Source: Roseobacter sp.
Lineage (GTDB): Bacteria > Pseudomonadota > Alphaproteobacteria > Rhodobacterales > Rhodobacteraceae
Length of the DNA stretch: 12,631 nt
Direction of reading: 5' to 3'
Assembly: GCA_024636425.1 (NCBI GenBank)
Contig: JAGXHB010000154.1
Location: 1-12,631, forward strand
A program made the position numbers and the translations under genes. A model generated the notes under the pieces. That model was not told where the DNA came from and made no database searches. It was given only the letters and a program-made list of their open reading frames with translations. Below are positions 1 to 6,671 of this stretch, piece by piece; position 1 is the first letter of the stretch, and the number at the start of each line of letters is the position of its first letter.

Positions 1-1
1 C

Positions 2-262
2 CCCGAGATTGCCGCCGCGCATGAACATTCCGTCGCGTGTCACCGGGCAAAGATCTCCGAACTGCGCGCGACCGAAAACTATTCCAAATTCTACGCCGAA
101 CTGACCAGCCCCCGCATGGAAAAGCTGTCGACGCTGCACACCCATTTTGGTGCCAATGTCTTTTTGCAGGGGCCGGGCACCGTCCCCGACGAGGTGGTCG
201 CAAAAAAACAAGGCGACGATTGGTTCTTTACCGTCGAGAGAGAGGCAACAACGCAACATTGA
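2..262 (+). CDS. C-terminal fragment of an unrecognised protein (5' end outside window)
   Basis: The frame is open from the left edge to a TGA at 260-262 and yields 86 residues. Composition is that of an ordinary cytoplasmic protein, with mixed charge and no membrane segment. The tail contains the stretches KFYAEL and GANVFLQGPGTVP and ends in a short polar tail after GDDWFFTVE. I do not recognise the family. The position beside sulfotransferase and glycosyltransferase genes suggests a related role, but nothing visible proves it. It is probably the last gene of an upstream unit, because a 152-base gap containing a promoter-like sequence follows. A different-frame ORF beginning at 37 covers the same DNA; I prefer this frame because it runs in from the edge and its codon choice matches the neighbouring genes. 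Confidence 0.6.
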   Translation, partial: PEIAAAHEHSVACHRAKISELRATENYSKFYAELTSPRMEKLSTLHTHFGANVFLQGPGTVPDEVVAKKQGDDWFFTVEREATTQH

Positions 263-273
263 CAAGTACGCCT

Positions 274-296
274 TGCACAGCACCGCGGTTGGTGCA
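274..296 (+). other. Small inverted repeat after the upstream gene
   Basis: Two alternative short stems can form just after the stop at 262: GCACC (280-284) with GGTGC (291-295), and TGCAC (274-278) with GTGCA (292-296). Neither is followed by a T-run on the + strand, so this is not a convincing intrinsic terminator. It could be a weak terminator or mRNA 3'-end structure, or chance in GC-rich DNA. Confidence 0.25.
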
Positions 297-363
297 GGTA
301 AATCAAAGCGAACCATGTAAGATGGCCCCAGCTTTGTTTCGCTACCCCGGGCGATGATACTAT

Positions 364-392
364 TTGACAAGATTTATTTAGACGTTTGAAAT
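364..392 (+). promoter_or_regulatory. Candidate sigma70-type promoter for the hydrolase-FGE unit
   Basis: A perfect -35 hexamer TTGACA lies at 364-369. After a 17-base spacer comes TGAAAT at 387-392, which matches 4 of 6 consensus -10 bases. The stretch is locally AT-rich compared with the flanking coding DNA. Transcription would begin near 399, leaving a leader of about 16 bases before the ATG at 415. This is the best promoter-like sequence I found in the window and would drive the rightward gene run. Confidence 0.5.
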
Positions 393-414
393 TGATCGAA
401 GACGAGAGGCTGAC

Positions 415-1344
415 ATGGCAAAATCCGAAGAACAGCAGCGGCTCGCCCGGGAGGTGTGGCGCAGCACTCTGGCCGAACAAGCCCGCAAGGACGGGTTCTT
501 TCAGGAAGTCGGACCGCTGCACAAAGCCATCTATATTCCCGAAGACGGCCCTTTGGGCAAAACGCTGGTCGTCGCGTTCGACAATCTGGATGATGTCCGC
601 CAAGACCCAAACCGCCTGCCCTGGGCGATTGATTTCATCAATGCGCAAGGCTGGTCGTCGCTGGGGTTCATGGCACACGGACCAACCTGGTACCGCGATG
701 AAGCTGTCCTGGATTTTTTCGACAAGCTCGCGGCGGACAAGTTCTTTGACGGGTTCGACCGGGTCGCGTTCTACGGCACGTCGATGGGGGGGTATGCTGC
801 CTGCGCCTTCTCTGCCGCCTGCCCCGGTGCAACCGTTATTGCCATTAACCCCCAAGCCGCCATGGACCGCGACCGCGCCGGCTGGGATCATCGCTATCGC
901 AAATCGTGGCGGCACAACTACTACAGCCGCTACGGCTATGCCCCGGACATGGTGAAGGCGGCCGAAAAAGCGTGGATCTTCTACGACTCGCGGATGCCAC
1001 AGGACGCGATGCATGCGACCTTGTTTCAGGGCCCGAACATCAACCACATGCCTTGCGCTTTCATGGGCCACGGCATGCTGAATGTCTGGCGGGACATGGG
1101 CGTGCTGAAACCTATTGTATCGGGCTGTATCAACGGCACTGTAACCAAGCGCGATCTGCATGTCCTGTTGCGCAACCGGCATCAATCCAAGGTCTATCAG
1201 AAGACACTGCTGCGCCATCTTGAGGCGGCGGGAAAGCATGGATCTCTGATCCGGCTGTGCAGGCATGTGCTGAAGAAGCGTCGCGCGCCGCATTTCAAGG
1301 ATGCGCTGGAAAATTCGCTCAAGGCATTGGGCAGAACAGCGTGA
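415..1344 (+). CDS. Alpha/beta-hydrolase-like protein, paralogue 1
   Basis: This 309-residue protein has no signal peptide. The nucleophile elbow is GTSMGG, with Ser123 as the expected nucleophile, preceded by a hydrophobic strand (RVAFY). An acidic residue after a later strand (WIFYD, Asp191) and a histidine in GHG (His219) sit in the right order for a Ser-Asp-His triad. The conserved block around residues 62-70 (FDNLDDVRQ) and the helical C-terminus (RDLHVLLRNRHQ onward) are shared with the proteins at 3480 and 4455, so the three form one family. The reaction and substrate are unknown; an esterase or acyl-transfer role is inference from the motif. The start is ATG 415 with GAGG (406-409) five bases upstream, behind the promoter at 364. 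The stop overlaps the GTG start of the FGE gene, so the two are probably co-translated. Confidence 0.8.
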   Translation: MAKSEEQQRLAREVWRSTLAEQARKDGFFQEVGPLHKAIYIPEDGPLGKTLVVAFDNLDDVRQDPNRLPWAIDFINAQGWSSLGFMAHGPTWYRDEAVLDFFDKLAADKFFDGFDRVAFYGTSMGGYAACAFSAACPGATVIAINPQAAMDRDRAGWDHRYRKSWRHNYYSRYGYAPDMVKAAEKAWIFYDSRMPQDAMHATLFQGPNINHMPCAFMGHGMLNVWRDMGVLKPIVSGCINGTVTKRDLHVLLRNRHQSKVYQKTLLRHLEAAGKHGSLIRLCRHVLKKRRAPHFKDALENSLKALGRTA

Positions 1345-2327
1345 CATCGGCTGGCGACAGTCAAGCCGATCTGGCCCTAAAGACAGGATCGCCCTGTTGC
1401 GCGCCCAAGGCCACCGGCCAGCGGTCCACCAAAGCCGCACCTGCCTTGCAATCCCGTGCCAGTGATGACCTGCGCGCAGCCCTTGCGCAGATGATGATCC
1501 CGCTCAAGGGCGGCTTTTTCGAGATGGGAGCGCGCCGTTCAAGATATGCCGAAGACCTCGACAGCCCGCCGCGCCGGGTGGCCGTGTCGCCGTTCAGGCT
1601 GGCGCGATTTGCCGTCACCAACGCGATCTTTGCGCGGTTCATCGCGGAAAGTGGCTATCGCACCACAGCAGAGCGCGAGGGCTGGTCGTTTGTGTTTCAT
1701 CTGTTTCTAAATGAGCCAAAGGCTCATATCAACGCGCCCGCCGGAACACCCTGGTGGAGGCAGGTCACGGGCGCGTGCTGGTCCGCGCCCGAAGGCCGCG
1801 GAACAGATACAAACGCCCGCGCCGATCACCCCGTCACCCATGTGAGCTGGGACGACGCGCAGGCATTCTGCGCCTTTACTGACACACGACTGCCGACAGA
1901 GGCCGAGTGGGAATTTGCCGCCCCCGCCAAGCGCAAGCATGCCAGATACCCATGGGGCACTGACGCCACGCCGAAAGGGGAGCACCGGCACAATGTCTGG
2001 CAGGGCCGCTTTCCCATGGAGAACACGGCCGAAGACGGCTTTGCCGGCACGGCCCCCGTCGATGCCTTTGCCCCCAACGACTTCGGATTTTTCAACATGA
2101 CGGGCAATGTTTGGGAATGGTGCGCCGATGGGTTCGGTCCGCTGCCGGAGGCCCGACATCCGCCCCTGCGCGACCCAGAGGGCAGGTCCGACGCCCCGCG
2201 CAAGGTCATGCGCGGCGGCTCCTATCTCTGTCACCCGTCCTATTGTGAACGGTTCTATGTGCATTCGCGCAGCCACAACACGCCTGACAGTTCCACCGGA
2301 AATATAGGATTTCGCCTCGCCGCCTGA
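1341..2327 (+). CDS. Formylglycine-generating enzyme (FGE, SUMF1-type sulfatase-modifying factor)
   Basis: The protein is 328 residues from GTG 1341. The open frame extends upstream to an ATG at 1257, but that start would lie deep inside the previous gene; GTG 1341 forms a GTGA overlap with the preceding stop and removes that conflict. The FGE-sulfatase fold is clear from blocks such as VTHVSWDDAQAFC, LPTEAEWEFAA and GNVWEWCAD. Near the end, GSYLCHPSYC carries Cys297 and Cys302 in the spacing of the two catalytic, copper-binding cysteines of aerobic FGE (CxxxxC), followed by the SHNTPDSSTGNIGFR block that is very close to the human enzyme. It therefore looks like a true FGE and not an EgtB or PvdO relative. 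It should oxidise the cysteine of a CxPxR sulfatase to formylglycine in the cytoplasm using O2. The likely client is the sulfatase at 6668. A Cys-Cys pair (residues 19-20, PCCAPK) precedes the fold. Confidence 0.92.
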   Translation: MTSAGDSQADLALKTGSPCCAPKATGQRSTKAAPALQSRASDDLRAALAQMMIPLKGGFFEMGARRSRYAEDLDSPPRRVAVSPFRLARFAVTNAIFARFIAESGYRTTAEREGWSFVFHLFLNEPKAHINAPAGTPWWRQVTGACWSAPEGRGTDTNARADHPVTHVSWDDAQAFCAFTDTRLPTEAEWEFAAPAKRKHARYPWGTDATPKGEHRHNVWQGRFPMENTAEDGFAGTAPVDAFAPNDFGFFNMTGNVWEWCADGFGPLPEARHPPLRDPEGRSDAPRKVMRGGSYLCHPSYCERFYVHSRSHNTPDSSTGNIGFRLAA

Positions 2328-2405
2328 CACACCCGCCATAATCTGACCCCTTTTCGCCGCCACCCCGCACCATCAAACCCCTAGTCAAGACACGGATAAA
2401 TTGCG

Positions 2406-2420
2406 ATGTTCACCCGATGA
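2406..2420 (+). other. Four-codon minicistron overlapping the glycosyltransferase start
   Basis: ATG at 2406 opens a four-residue frame (MFTR) whose TGA (2418-2420) overlaps the ATG of the glycosyltransferase at 2417. No clear Shine-Dalgarno sequence precedes either ATG; the closest is GGAT a few bases upstream of 2406. Such an overlap could allow coupled re-initiation, but an overlap this small can also arise by chance. Confidence 0.2.
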
Positions 2421-3424
2421 AAACACTTCCCAAAATCGCGTCTCTTTGGATCGGCGGACGTTTGTCGTGGCTGGAACAGCTTTGTCTGAAATCCTTCGCC
2501 GATAACGGGCATCACATCACGCTCTACAGCTATTCGCCGATCGACAACCTGCCCGATGGTGTCCATGCTGGCGACGCGGAGGAGATCTATCCCTCTGAAC
2601 CCATGCTGCGTCACGCCCGCACCGGCAGCCCTGCGATCCACGCTGATATGTGGCGGCTGCATCTGCTTCTGAAGACTGATTGCATCTGGGTCGACGCGGA
2701 TATGTATTGCTACCGCCCCTTTGATTTCGACACGCCGTTCGTGTTCGGCTGGGAAAAGCCGGGGCTGGTGTGCAACGCGGTTCTGGGTCTGCCCTCGGAC
2801 TCCAAAACGCTGCTGGGTCTGCTTGAGTTCTTCAAGGATGAATACGCCATCGCGCCCTGGCTGAAACCCTGGCAGCAGCGCGAACTGGAAGAAGAACGCG
2901 ATGCGGGCAACCCCGTTCACATGACGGCGCAGGACTGGGGGTTCACCGGGCCCGCATCGGTGACCTATTTCCTGCAGGAAACCGGAGAGATCGACCACGC
3001 GGAGCCTGAAACTGCGTTTTATCCGATCTCGTTTCCCGACCGGAACCACATGATCCTTTCGCGTTTCAACATCGAGGAACGTCTCACCGAACGCACGCGC
3101 GGTGTGCATTTCTGGGCCCGCCGGATGAAACCACGGCTGGAGGAAAAGGAAAACAATACCCCGCGCCGGGGCAGCTTTATGGACGGGCTGATCAGCAAAC
3201 ATGGTATCGTGCCCGAAGCGGCACCCATCCCGGCCAAGAAAAAGGTGTCGAGCGCGCCGGTGAACGATGCCGAGTTCCAGGCCAGGATCGGGCTCGAAGC
3301 GCTCAAGGGGGAGGCTTCGATCACCAAGATCTGTCGTGAACACCTTGTTGACAAACAATTCGTAAAAACCTGCCGCGATACGATTGTAAGTAATGCGGCA
3401 ACGCTGTTCGCGCCGAAGACCTGA
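2417..3424 (+). CDS. GT32-like glycosyltransferase with a transposase-OrfA-like C-terminal tail
   Basis: The protein is 335 residues with no signal peptide or membrane segment. Residues about 1-240 match the pattern of sugar-nucleotide transferases with a DxD motif (Gly_transf_sug, GT32-type): a first strand IASLWIGG, a helix with HADMWRLHLLLK, then IWVDADMYCYRP, where Asp93 and Asp95 should bind the metal and nucleotide sugar. A later AQDWGFTGPAS segment and HFWARR also fit the family. Donor and acceptor are not readable. A charged, Lys/Pro/Ala-containing linker (about 245-285) leads to a separate 46-residue tail described in its own entry. The start is ATG 2417; there is no good ribosome binding site, but a tiny overlapping frame precedes it. 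The gene lies 89 bases after the FGE gene and 55 before hydrolase paralogue 2, and probably adds a sugar to the same product the neighbours modify. Confidence 0.8.
   Translation: MKTLPKIASLWIGGRLSWLEQLCLKSFADNGHHITLYSYSPIDNLPDGVHAGDAEEIYPSEPMLRHARTGSPAIHADMWRLHLLLKTDCIWVDADMYCYRPFDFDTPFVFGWEKPGLVCNAVLGLPSDSKTLLGLLEFFKDEYAIAPWLKPWQQRELEEERDAGNPVHMTAQDWGFTGPASVTYFLQETGEIDHAEPETAFYPISFPDRNHMILSRFNIEERLTERTRGVHFWARRMKPRLEEKENNTPRRGSFMDGLISKHGIVPEAAPIPAKKKVSSAPVNDAEFQARIGLEALKGEASITKICREHLVDKQFVKTCRDTIVSNAATLFAPKT
3272..3409 (+). other. IS3-family OrfA-like helix-turn-helix segment inside the glycosyltransferase
   Basis: Residues 286-331 of the glycosyltransferase begin EFQARIGLEALKGEASI and end SNAATLF. 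This follows, over 46 positions and without a gap, the N-terminal helix-turn-helix pattern I remember for IS3/IS911-type OrfA (E-F-K-A-K-V-A-L-E-A-L at the front, A-x-x-L-F at the end). The tryptophan usual after the recognition helix is missing; the local sequence is VKTCRDT. The frame is intact and continuous with the transferase, the stop follows four residues later, and no OrfB or inverted repeats are nearby. It is either a captured transposase domain or a convergent helical module. Confidence 0.55.
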
Positions 3425-3446
3425 GGCGCGCCAGAACACAAAGACC

Positions 3447-3464
3447 GGTCGGGACCGCCCGACC
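3447..3464 (+). promoter_or_regulatory. Perfect hairpin before the ribosome binding site of hydrolase paralogue 2
   Basis: GGTCGGG (3447-3453), a four-base loop ACCG, then CCCGACC (3458-3464) form a perfect 7-bp GC-rich stem. The Shine-Dalgarno sequence AAAAGGAG starts two bases later. There is no T-run, so a standard terminator is unlikely. An mRNA stability or processing element, or translational control, fits better. Confidence 0.45.
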
Positions 3465-3479
3465 TGAAAAGGAGCGAAG

Positions 3480-4391
3480 ATGGGCAAACGTGAAGTCTGG
3501 CACGACACCCTTGCCGAGTTGGGAGAAGAACGCGGATTCTACCGCCAGCTTGGACCCACGCATAAGGCGCTGTATCTCAAGGGAGACAGCACCCTCGTCG
3601 TGTCCTTCGACAATCTGGATGACGTGCGCCAGGATGTGTCCGACCGGATGCCATGGGGCAGCCAGTTCATCTCGTCGCGCGGGTGGTCGTCGCTGGGCAT
3701 CGGCGCGCATGGCTGGACATGGTACCGTGATGACGCTGTGCTCGATTTCTTTGACGAATTGCGTGACACCGGGTTCTTTAACCAGTTTGACAATGTCGTT
3801 TTTTACGGCACATCGATGGCAGGCTATGCGGCCACCGTATTCAGTGCCGCAGCCCCCGGTGCCAAGGTCATCGCAATGAACCCCCAGGCCACGCTGGAGC
3901 GGCGCATCACTGCGGGCTGGGAAACACGCTATCACAAATCGTGGCGGCAGGATTTCAGCGGGCGCTACTCCTACGGCCCGGAACTCTCCCAAGCGGCCGA
4001 GGTCGTGTATCTGTTCTTTGACCCTTATGTCGCCGAAGACGCGATGCATGCAGCGCTCTTTCAGGGCGACAATGTCATCAAGATCAAGTGCCGCCACTTC
4101 GGGCACGGGCTGACGAGTGCGTTCAACCAGATGGGCATTCTGAAGGACACGGTCAAGGCCTGCGTCAATGACAACCCCACGGCGCGCGACATCTACACCT
4201 TGATGCGCGCGCGCAGGGACACACCGCGCTATCAGAAGGCCGTCCTGAACAAGCTCGTCGCCGAAAAGCGGCACCGCGCAACCTATATCTTCTGCAGGCA
4301 GGTGCTGGCGATGTCAGGGGATAAACTCCGCCCCCATTTCAGGCGCGCCATGGCCAATGCCGAGAAATTCGTGCCGCCCGACATACGTTAG
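3480..4391 (+). CDS. Alpha/beta-hydrolase-like protein, paralogue 2
   Basis: This 303-residue protein is closely similar to the product at 415 along its whole length: shared blocks include SFDNLDDVRQD, RGWSSLG, WYRDDAVLDFFDEL, FYGTSMAGYAA and KSWRQ. The putative triad is Ser112 (GTSMAG), Asp181 (LFFDPY) and His209 (GHG). No signal peptide or membrane segment is visible. The start ATG 3480 has the strongest ribosome binding site in the window (AAAAGGAG, 3467-3474, five bases away). The substrate is unknown. Retaining two apparently intact copies within 3 kb, with a glycosyltransferase and FGE between them, suggests duplication followed by specialisation on different acceptors or acyl groups, which is inference. 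The next gene, 63 bases on, is a third and much more diverged copy. Confidence 0.8.
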   Translation: MGKREVWHDTLAELGEERGFYRQLGPTHKALYLKGDSTLVVSFDNLDDVRQDVSDRMPWGSQFISSRGWSSLGIGAHGWTWYRDDAVLDFFDELRDTGFFNQFDNVVFYGTSMAGYAATVFSAAAPGAKVIAMNPQATLERRITAGWETRYHKSWRQDFSGRYSYGPELSQAAEVVYLFFDPYVAEDAMHAALFQGDNVIKIKCRHFGHGLTSAFNQMGILKDTVKACVNDNPTARDIYTLMRARRDTPRYQKAVLNKLVAEKRHRATYIFCRQVLAMSGDKLRPHFRRAMANAEKFVPPDIR

Positions 4392-4403
4392 AATTTTTGC
4401 AAC

Positions 4404-4419
4404 GCCGGACTCGCCCGGC
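4404..4419 (+). promoter_or_regulatory. Hairpin between hydrolase paralogues 2 and 3
   Basis: GCCGG (4404-4408), six-base loop, CCGGC (4415-4419) form a 5-bp stem in the 63-base gap. A short run of five T lies before it on the + strand, not after it, so it does not terminate rightward transcription in the classic way. It resembles the placement of the hairpin at 3447, upstream of the next ribosome binding site (AAGGT at 4440-4444). Confidence 0.3.
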
Positions 4420-4454
4420 ATGAATTTGCTCCGACAGACAAGGTAAGACCAACA

Positions 4455-6671
4455 GTGCAAAACGCGACTACACAGGCACCCGCCCTGCCCGACTGGTACG
4501 GCGAAGTCCCCGCCGCCGAGCGTGGCGCGGAACTGCCCCGCCTCGTCGGTCAGGCGCATATGCTGTTGTGCGATCGCGGAACAACGCAGTTGGTCGTAAC
4601 CTTCGGCCATAGCGACGATACCGATCACCCCGAACTGGACTGGCCCGCCTGGACCGACCGAATGATCCGCCAACGCGGGTGGAGCCATCTTGCCATCACC
4701 GCGCCCAAGGGCAGCTGGTTTCGGAATGCGGACCTGATCGCCCGGCTGGGGGAACTGCGCGATGATGGTTTGTTCAAACGGTTTGATGCGGTCACCTTCT
4801 TTGGTCCCGCCCCCCAAGGCAGCGGGTTCGCGGCGCTCGCCTATGCCGCGCTCTGCCCTGGCGCGCATGTACTGGCATTCGATGCCCAGTCGACGCAGCA
4901 TCCGAAAACTGCATCTTGGGATGACCGCTTCGCGCCTGCGAAAGACTTGGATTGGAAGCTGCCTTTTGCCGACGCTGCCAAATCTCTGGGGCGCGTAGCC
5001 AAAGCCTATGTTGTGATCGACCCACTGCAACCGCTGGACCGCCGCCATCTGGACCGCTTGCCCGCAAAGACAGTTGCGGCGCTGCATGCAATCGGCCTGT
5101 ACCAAGACATTGGCGTCGCGCTCAAGCGGCTTGGTCTGTTGGATGAGGTGCTAACCAAGGCCGTCGCGGGTACGTTGAGCGCCGCTGAGTTCTATCCCAT
5201 GCTCCGCGCACGCAGGGATCTGTATATCTACCGCCAGGCCATGGAACGGCATCTTGAGGCGCGCGGCAAGACCGCGATGAAAAAGGATTTCGTGGCGGCC
5301 TTCAAGCGGCGCAACCGCAAGCGCAAAGCCGACGCCACCGCGCGTAAGGAAACGCCTCCCCCCGCAGCGCCCACCGGTGTTGCGTCCACCCCAATAACCG
5401 CAGGGCCATTGCCGCATGCCCCTACGGCCCCCGCGTTGTCGGGCCCGCGCTATCCGCGCACCTTGGGCAATGTCTGGGCCTTGCGCGAGGGGCCATCGGG
5501 CTTTCATTACATGTCCGATCAGTATCAGGGCATCGTCATGGGGTTCGAGGAACGCAACGAAGTGACCCTTGGCGAGACGCACCCGCTTGCCGTCGGAATG
5601 GCCGCCTTCGGCCACGGAGCTGGTATTCCGCGACCGCTCCCCGAAGATTTCCTGTACCACGTCGTTGACGAAACGCTGACTGGGCGGATCGGAGCCTATC
5701 AGGCAAAATCGCATGGCGTGATTGCGCAGCGGCTTGCGGCGACACAGCACCACGCCTACCGCACGATCATCGCCCTGACAGAACCGCAATCGGGCATCAC
5801 CCGTGAAGAAGCCTTGCCCGACAGCGCCAGATACTGCGCCCTGATTAACAGGATCGCGGCCGCCCGCGGCGCTTTGCAGGGCTGGAACAAGCGCCTGCAT
5901 CTGGACCGCATCAGCCTGAGCCTGCTGGCCGGTGCACCTGCAACACCTCTGAATGATGCCCTGGATCATTATGCCACCGTCGCCAAGGCAATGCGCTATG
6001 ATGCGGCGATCGCCGCCGGTCAGGCAAGCTTTCCGCATATTGTGGTGTCGCAATCGGCGGGCACCGCGACGGACGGAAGATCAGACGTGATCCTTGCAGA
6101 GGGACAGCTCGACATGGTGCACCCGACGCTGGGCATTGTGGTCGCGACGCCCAAATATCCCTTTGCGCTGGTGCCGGACATGCCAGCCACGCACACCGGC
6201 CCGGCCCAGATGATGATTGACGAACTTGAGGTTCTGGCCGTCGCAGCGGTGCAGGATAATCAGCGCTGGTACTGCCCTGCCCTGCGTCAGGCCTATGGAC
6301 GCGACCGCATGTTGGTGGTGGAATTTGCAGCGCTCAGCGATCTTGTGATGCAGGACGGTTTCCACGGCTTCACCCTAGAGGGCGCGGACAACGCGCCGCA
6401 GATCACCGATGTCAAACTGCAGGGCAAGACGGTGTATCTGACGCTGGACCGCGCCCCCACCGGGACAGATCTGCATGTCGCCTACGCCTGGGGCGCGCAG
6501 CGGTCAGATGCGGGCGACGGACGTGCCGCCAATCAGGGCGCGCTGCGCGATGGCTGGTCGCGCGCGAGCGTGCTCCAACCCAAACAAACCCTGCACCGCT
6601 ATGCGCTTTCGGGGCGGGTTCGCGTGATGCCCAGCGATCTGCCCATCGGCAAAGGGGGCAAGACCGCATGA
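4455..6671 (+). CDS. Fusion: degenerate alpha/beta-hydrolase paralogue plus SGNH-esterase-like domain
   Basis: The protein is 738 residues from GTG 4455, with AAGGT ten bases upstream. Residues about 1-290 align with the hydrolases at 415 and 3480 (RGWSHLAI, LGELRDDGLFKRFDAVTFFG, CPGAHVLAFDAQ, PMLRARRD), but the elbow GTSMGG is replaced by GPAPQGSG (117-124), so the nucleophile serine is gone. Asp189 remains, and an ungapped alignment puts Gln where the histidine should be. A basic, Pro/Ala-rich linker (about 290-330) follows. Residues about 340-735 resemble an SGNH esterase family with a C-terminal beta domain: Asp575 and His580 (PDMPATHTG) fit the DxxH block, and HGFTLEG, VYLTLD and GALRDGW fit the tail. 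I see no GDSL/GQS nucleophile block, and the expected HGESD-like block reads AGAPAT (492-497). It may be a scaffold or binding protein. The gene overlaps the sulfatase by ATGA. Confidence 0.75.
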   Translation: MQNATTQAPALPDWYGEVPAAERGAELPRLVGQAHMLLCDRGTTQLVVTFGHSDDTDHPELDWPAWTDRMIRQRGWSHLAITAPKGSWFRNADLIARLGELRDDGLFKRFDAVTFFGPAPQGSGFAALAYAALCPGAHVLAFDAQSTQHPKTASWDDRFAPAKDLDWKLPFADAAKSLGRVAKAYVVIDPLQPLDRRHLDRLPAKTVAALHAIGLYQDIGVALKRLGLLDEVLTKAVAGTLSAAEFYPMLRARRDLYIYRQAMERHLEARGKTAMKKDFVAAFKRRNRKRKADATARKETPPPAAPTGVASTPITAGPLPHAPTAPALSGPRYPRTLGNVWALREGPSGFHYMSDQYQGIVMGFEERNEVTLGETHPLAVGMAAFGHGAGIPRPLPEDFLYHVVDETLTGRIGAYQAKSHGVIAQRLAATQHHAYRTIIALTEPQSGITREEALPDSARYCALINRIAAARGALQGWNKRLHLDRISLSLLAGAPATPLNDALDHYATVAKAMRYDAAIAAGQASFPHIVVSQSAGTATDGRSDVILAEGQLDMVHPTLGIVVATPKYPFALVPDMPATHTGPAQMMIDELEVLAVAAVQDNQRWYCPALRQAYGRDRMLVVEFAALSDLVMQDGFHGFTLEGADNAPQITDVKLQGKTVYLTLDRAPTGTDLHVAYAWGAQRSDAGDGRAANQGALRDGWSRASVLQPKQTLHRYALSGRVRVMPSDLPIGKGGKTA

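Noticed and set aside
304..343. Two overlapping inverted repeats (CAAAGC/GCTTTG and AGCGAA/TTCGCT)
   Set aside because: They look like mutually exclusive stems, but they lie upstream of the best promoter, have only 6 bp each and long loops, and could be chance.
37..357. 106-codon plus-strand frame starting at 37
   Set aside because: It overlaps the frame entering from the left edge, is unusually arginine-rich, and runs through the promoter-containing gap; it looks like a shadow.
1257..1340. Upstream ATG start for the FGE gene
   Set aside because: It would overlap the previous gene by 88 bases and encode a tail unlike FGE; the GTG at 1341 overlapping the stop is the simpler start.
91..1440. 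Long open frame of 449 codons on the minus strand
   Set aside because: It lies antisense to the hydrolase at 415, whose motifs and ribosome binding site are clear. The translation has no recognisable domain and is explained by GC-rich codon bias on the opposite strand.
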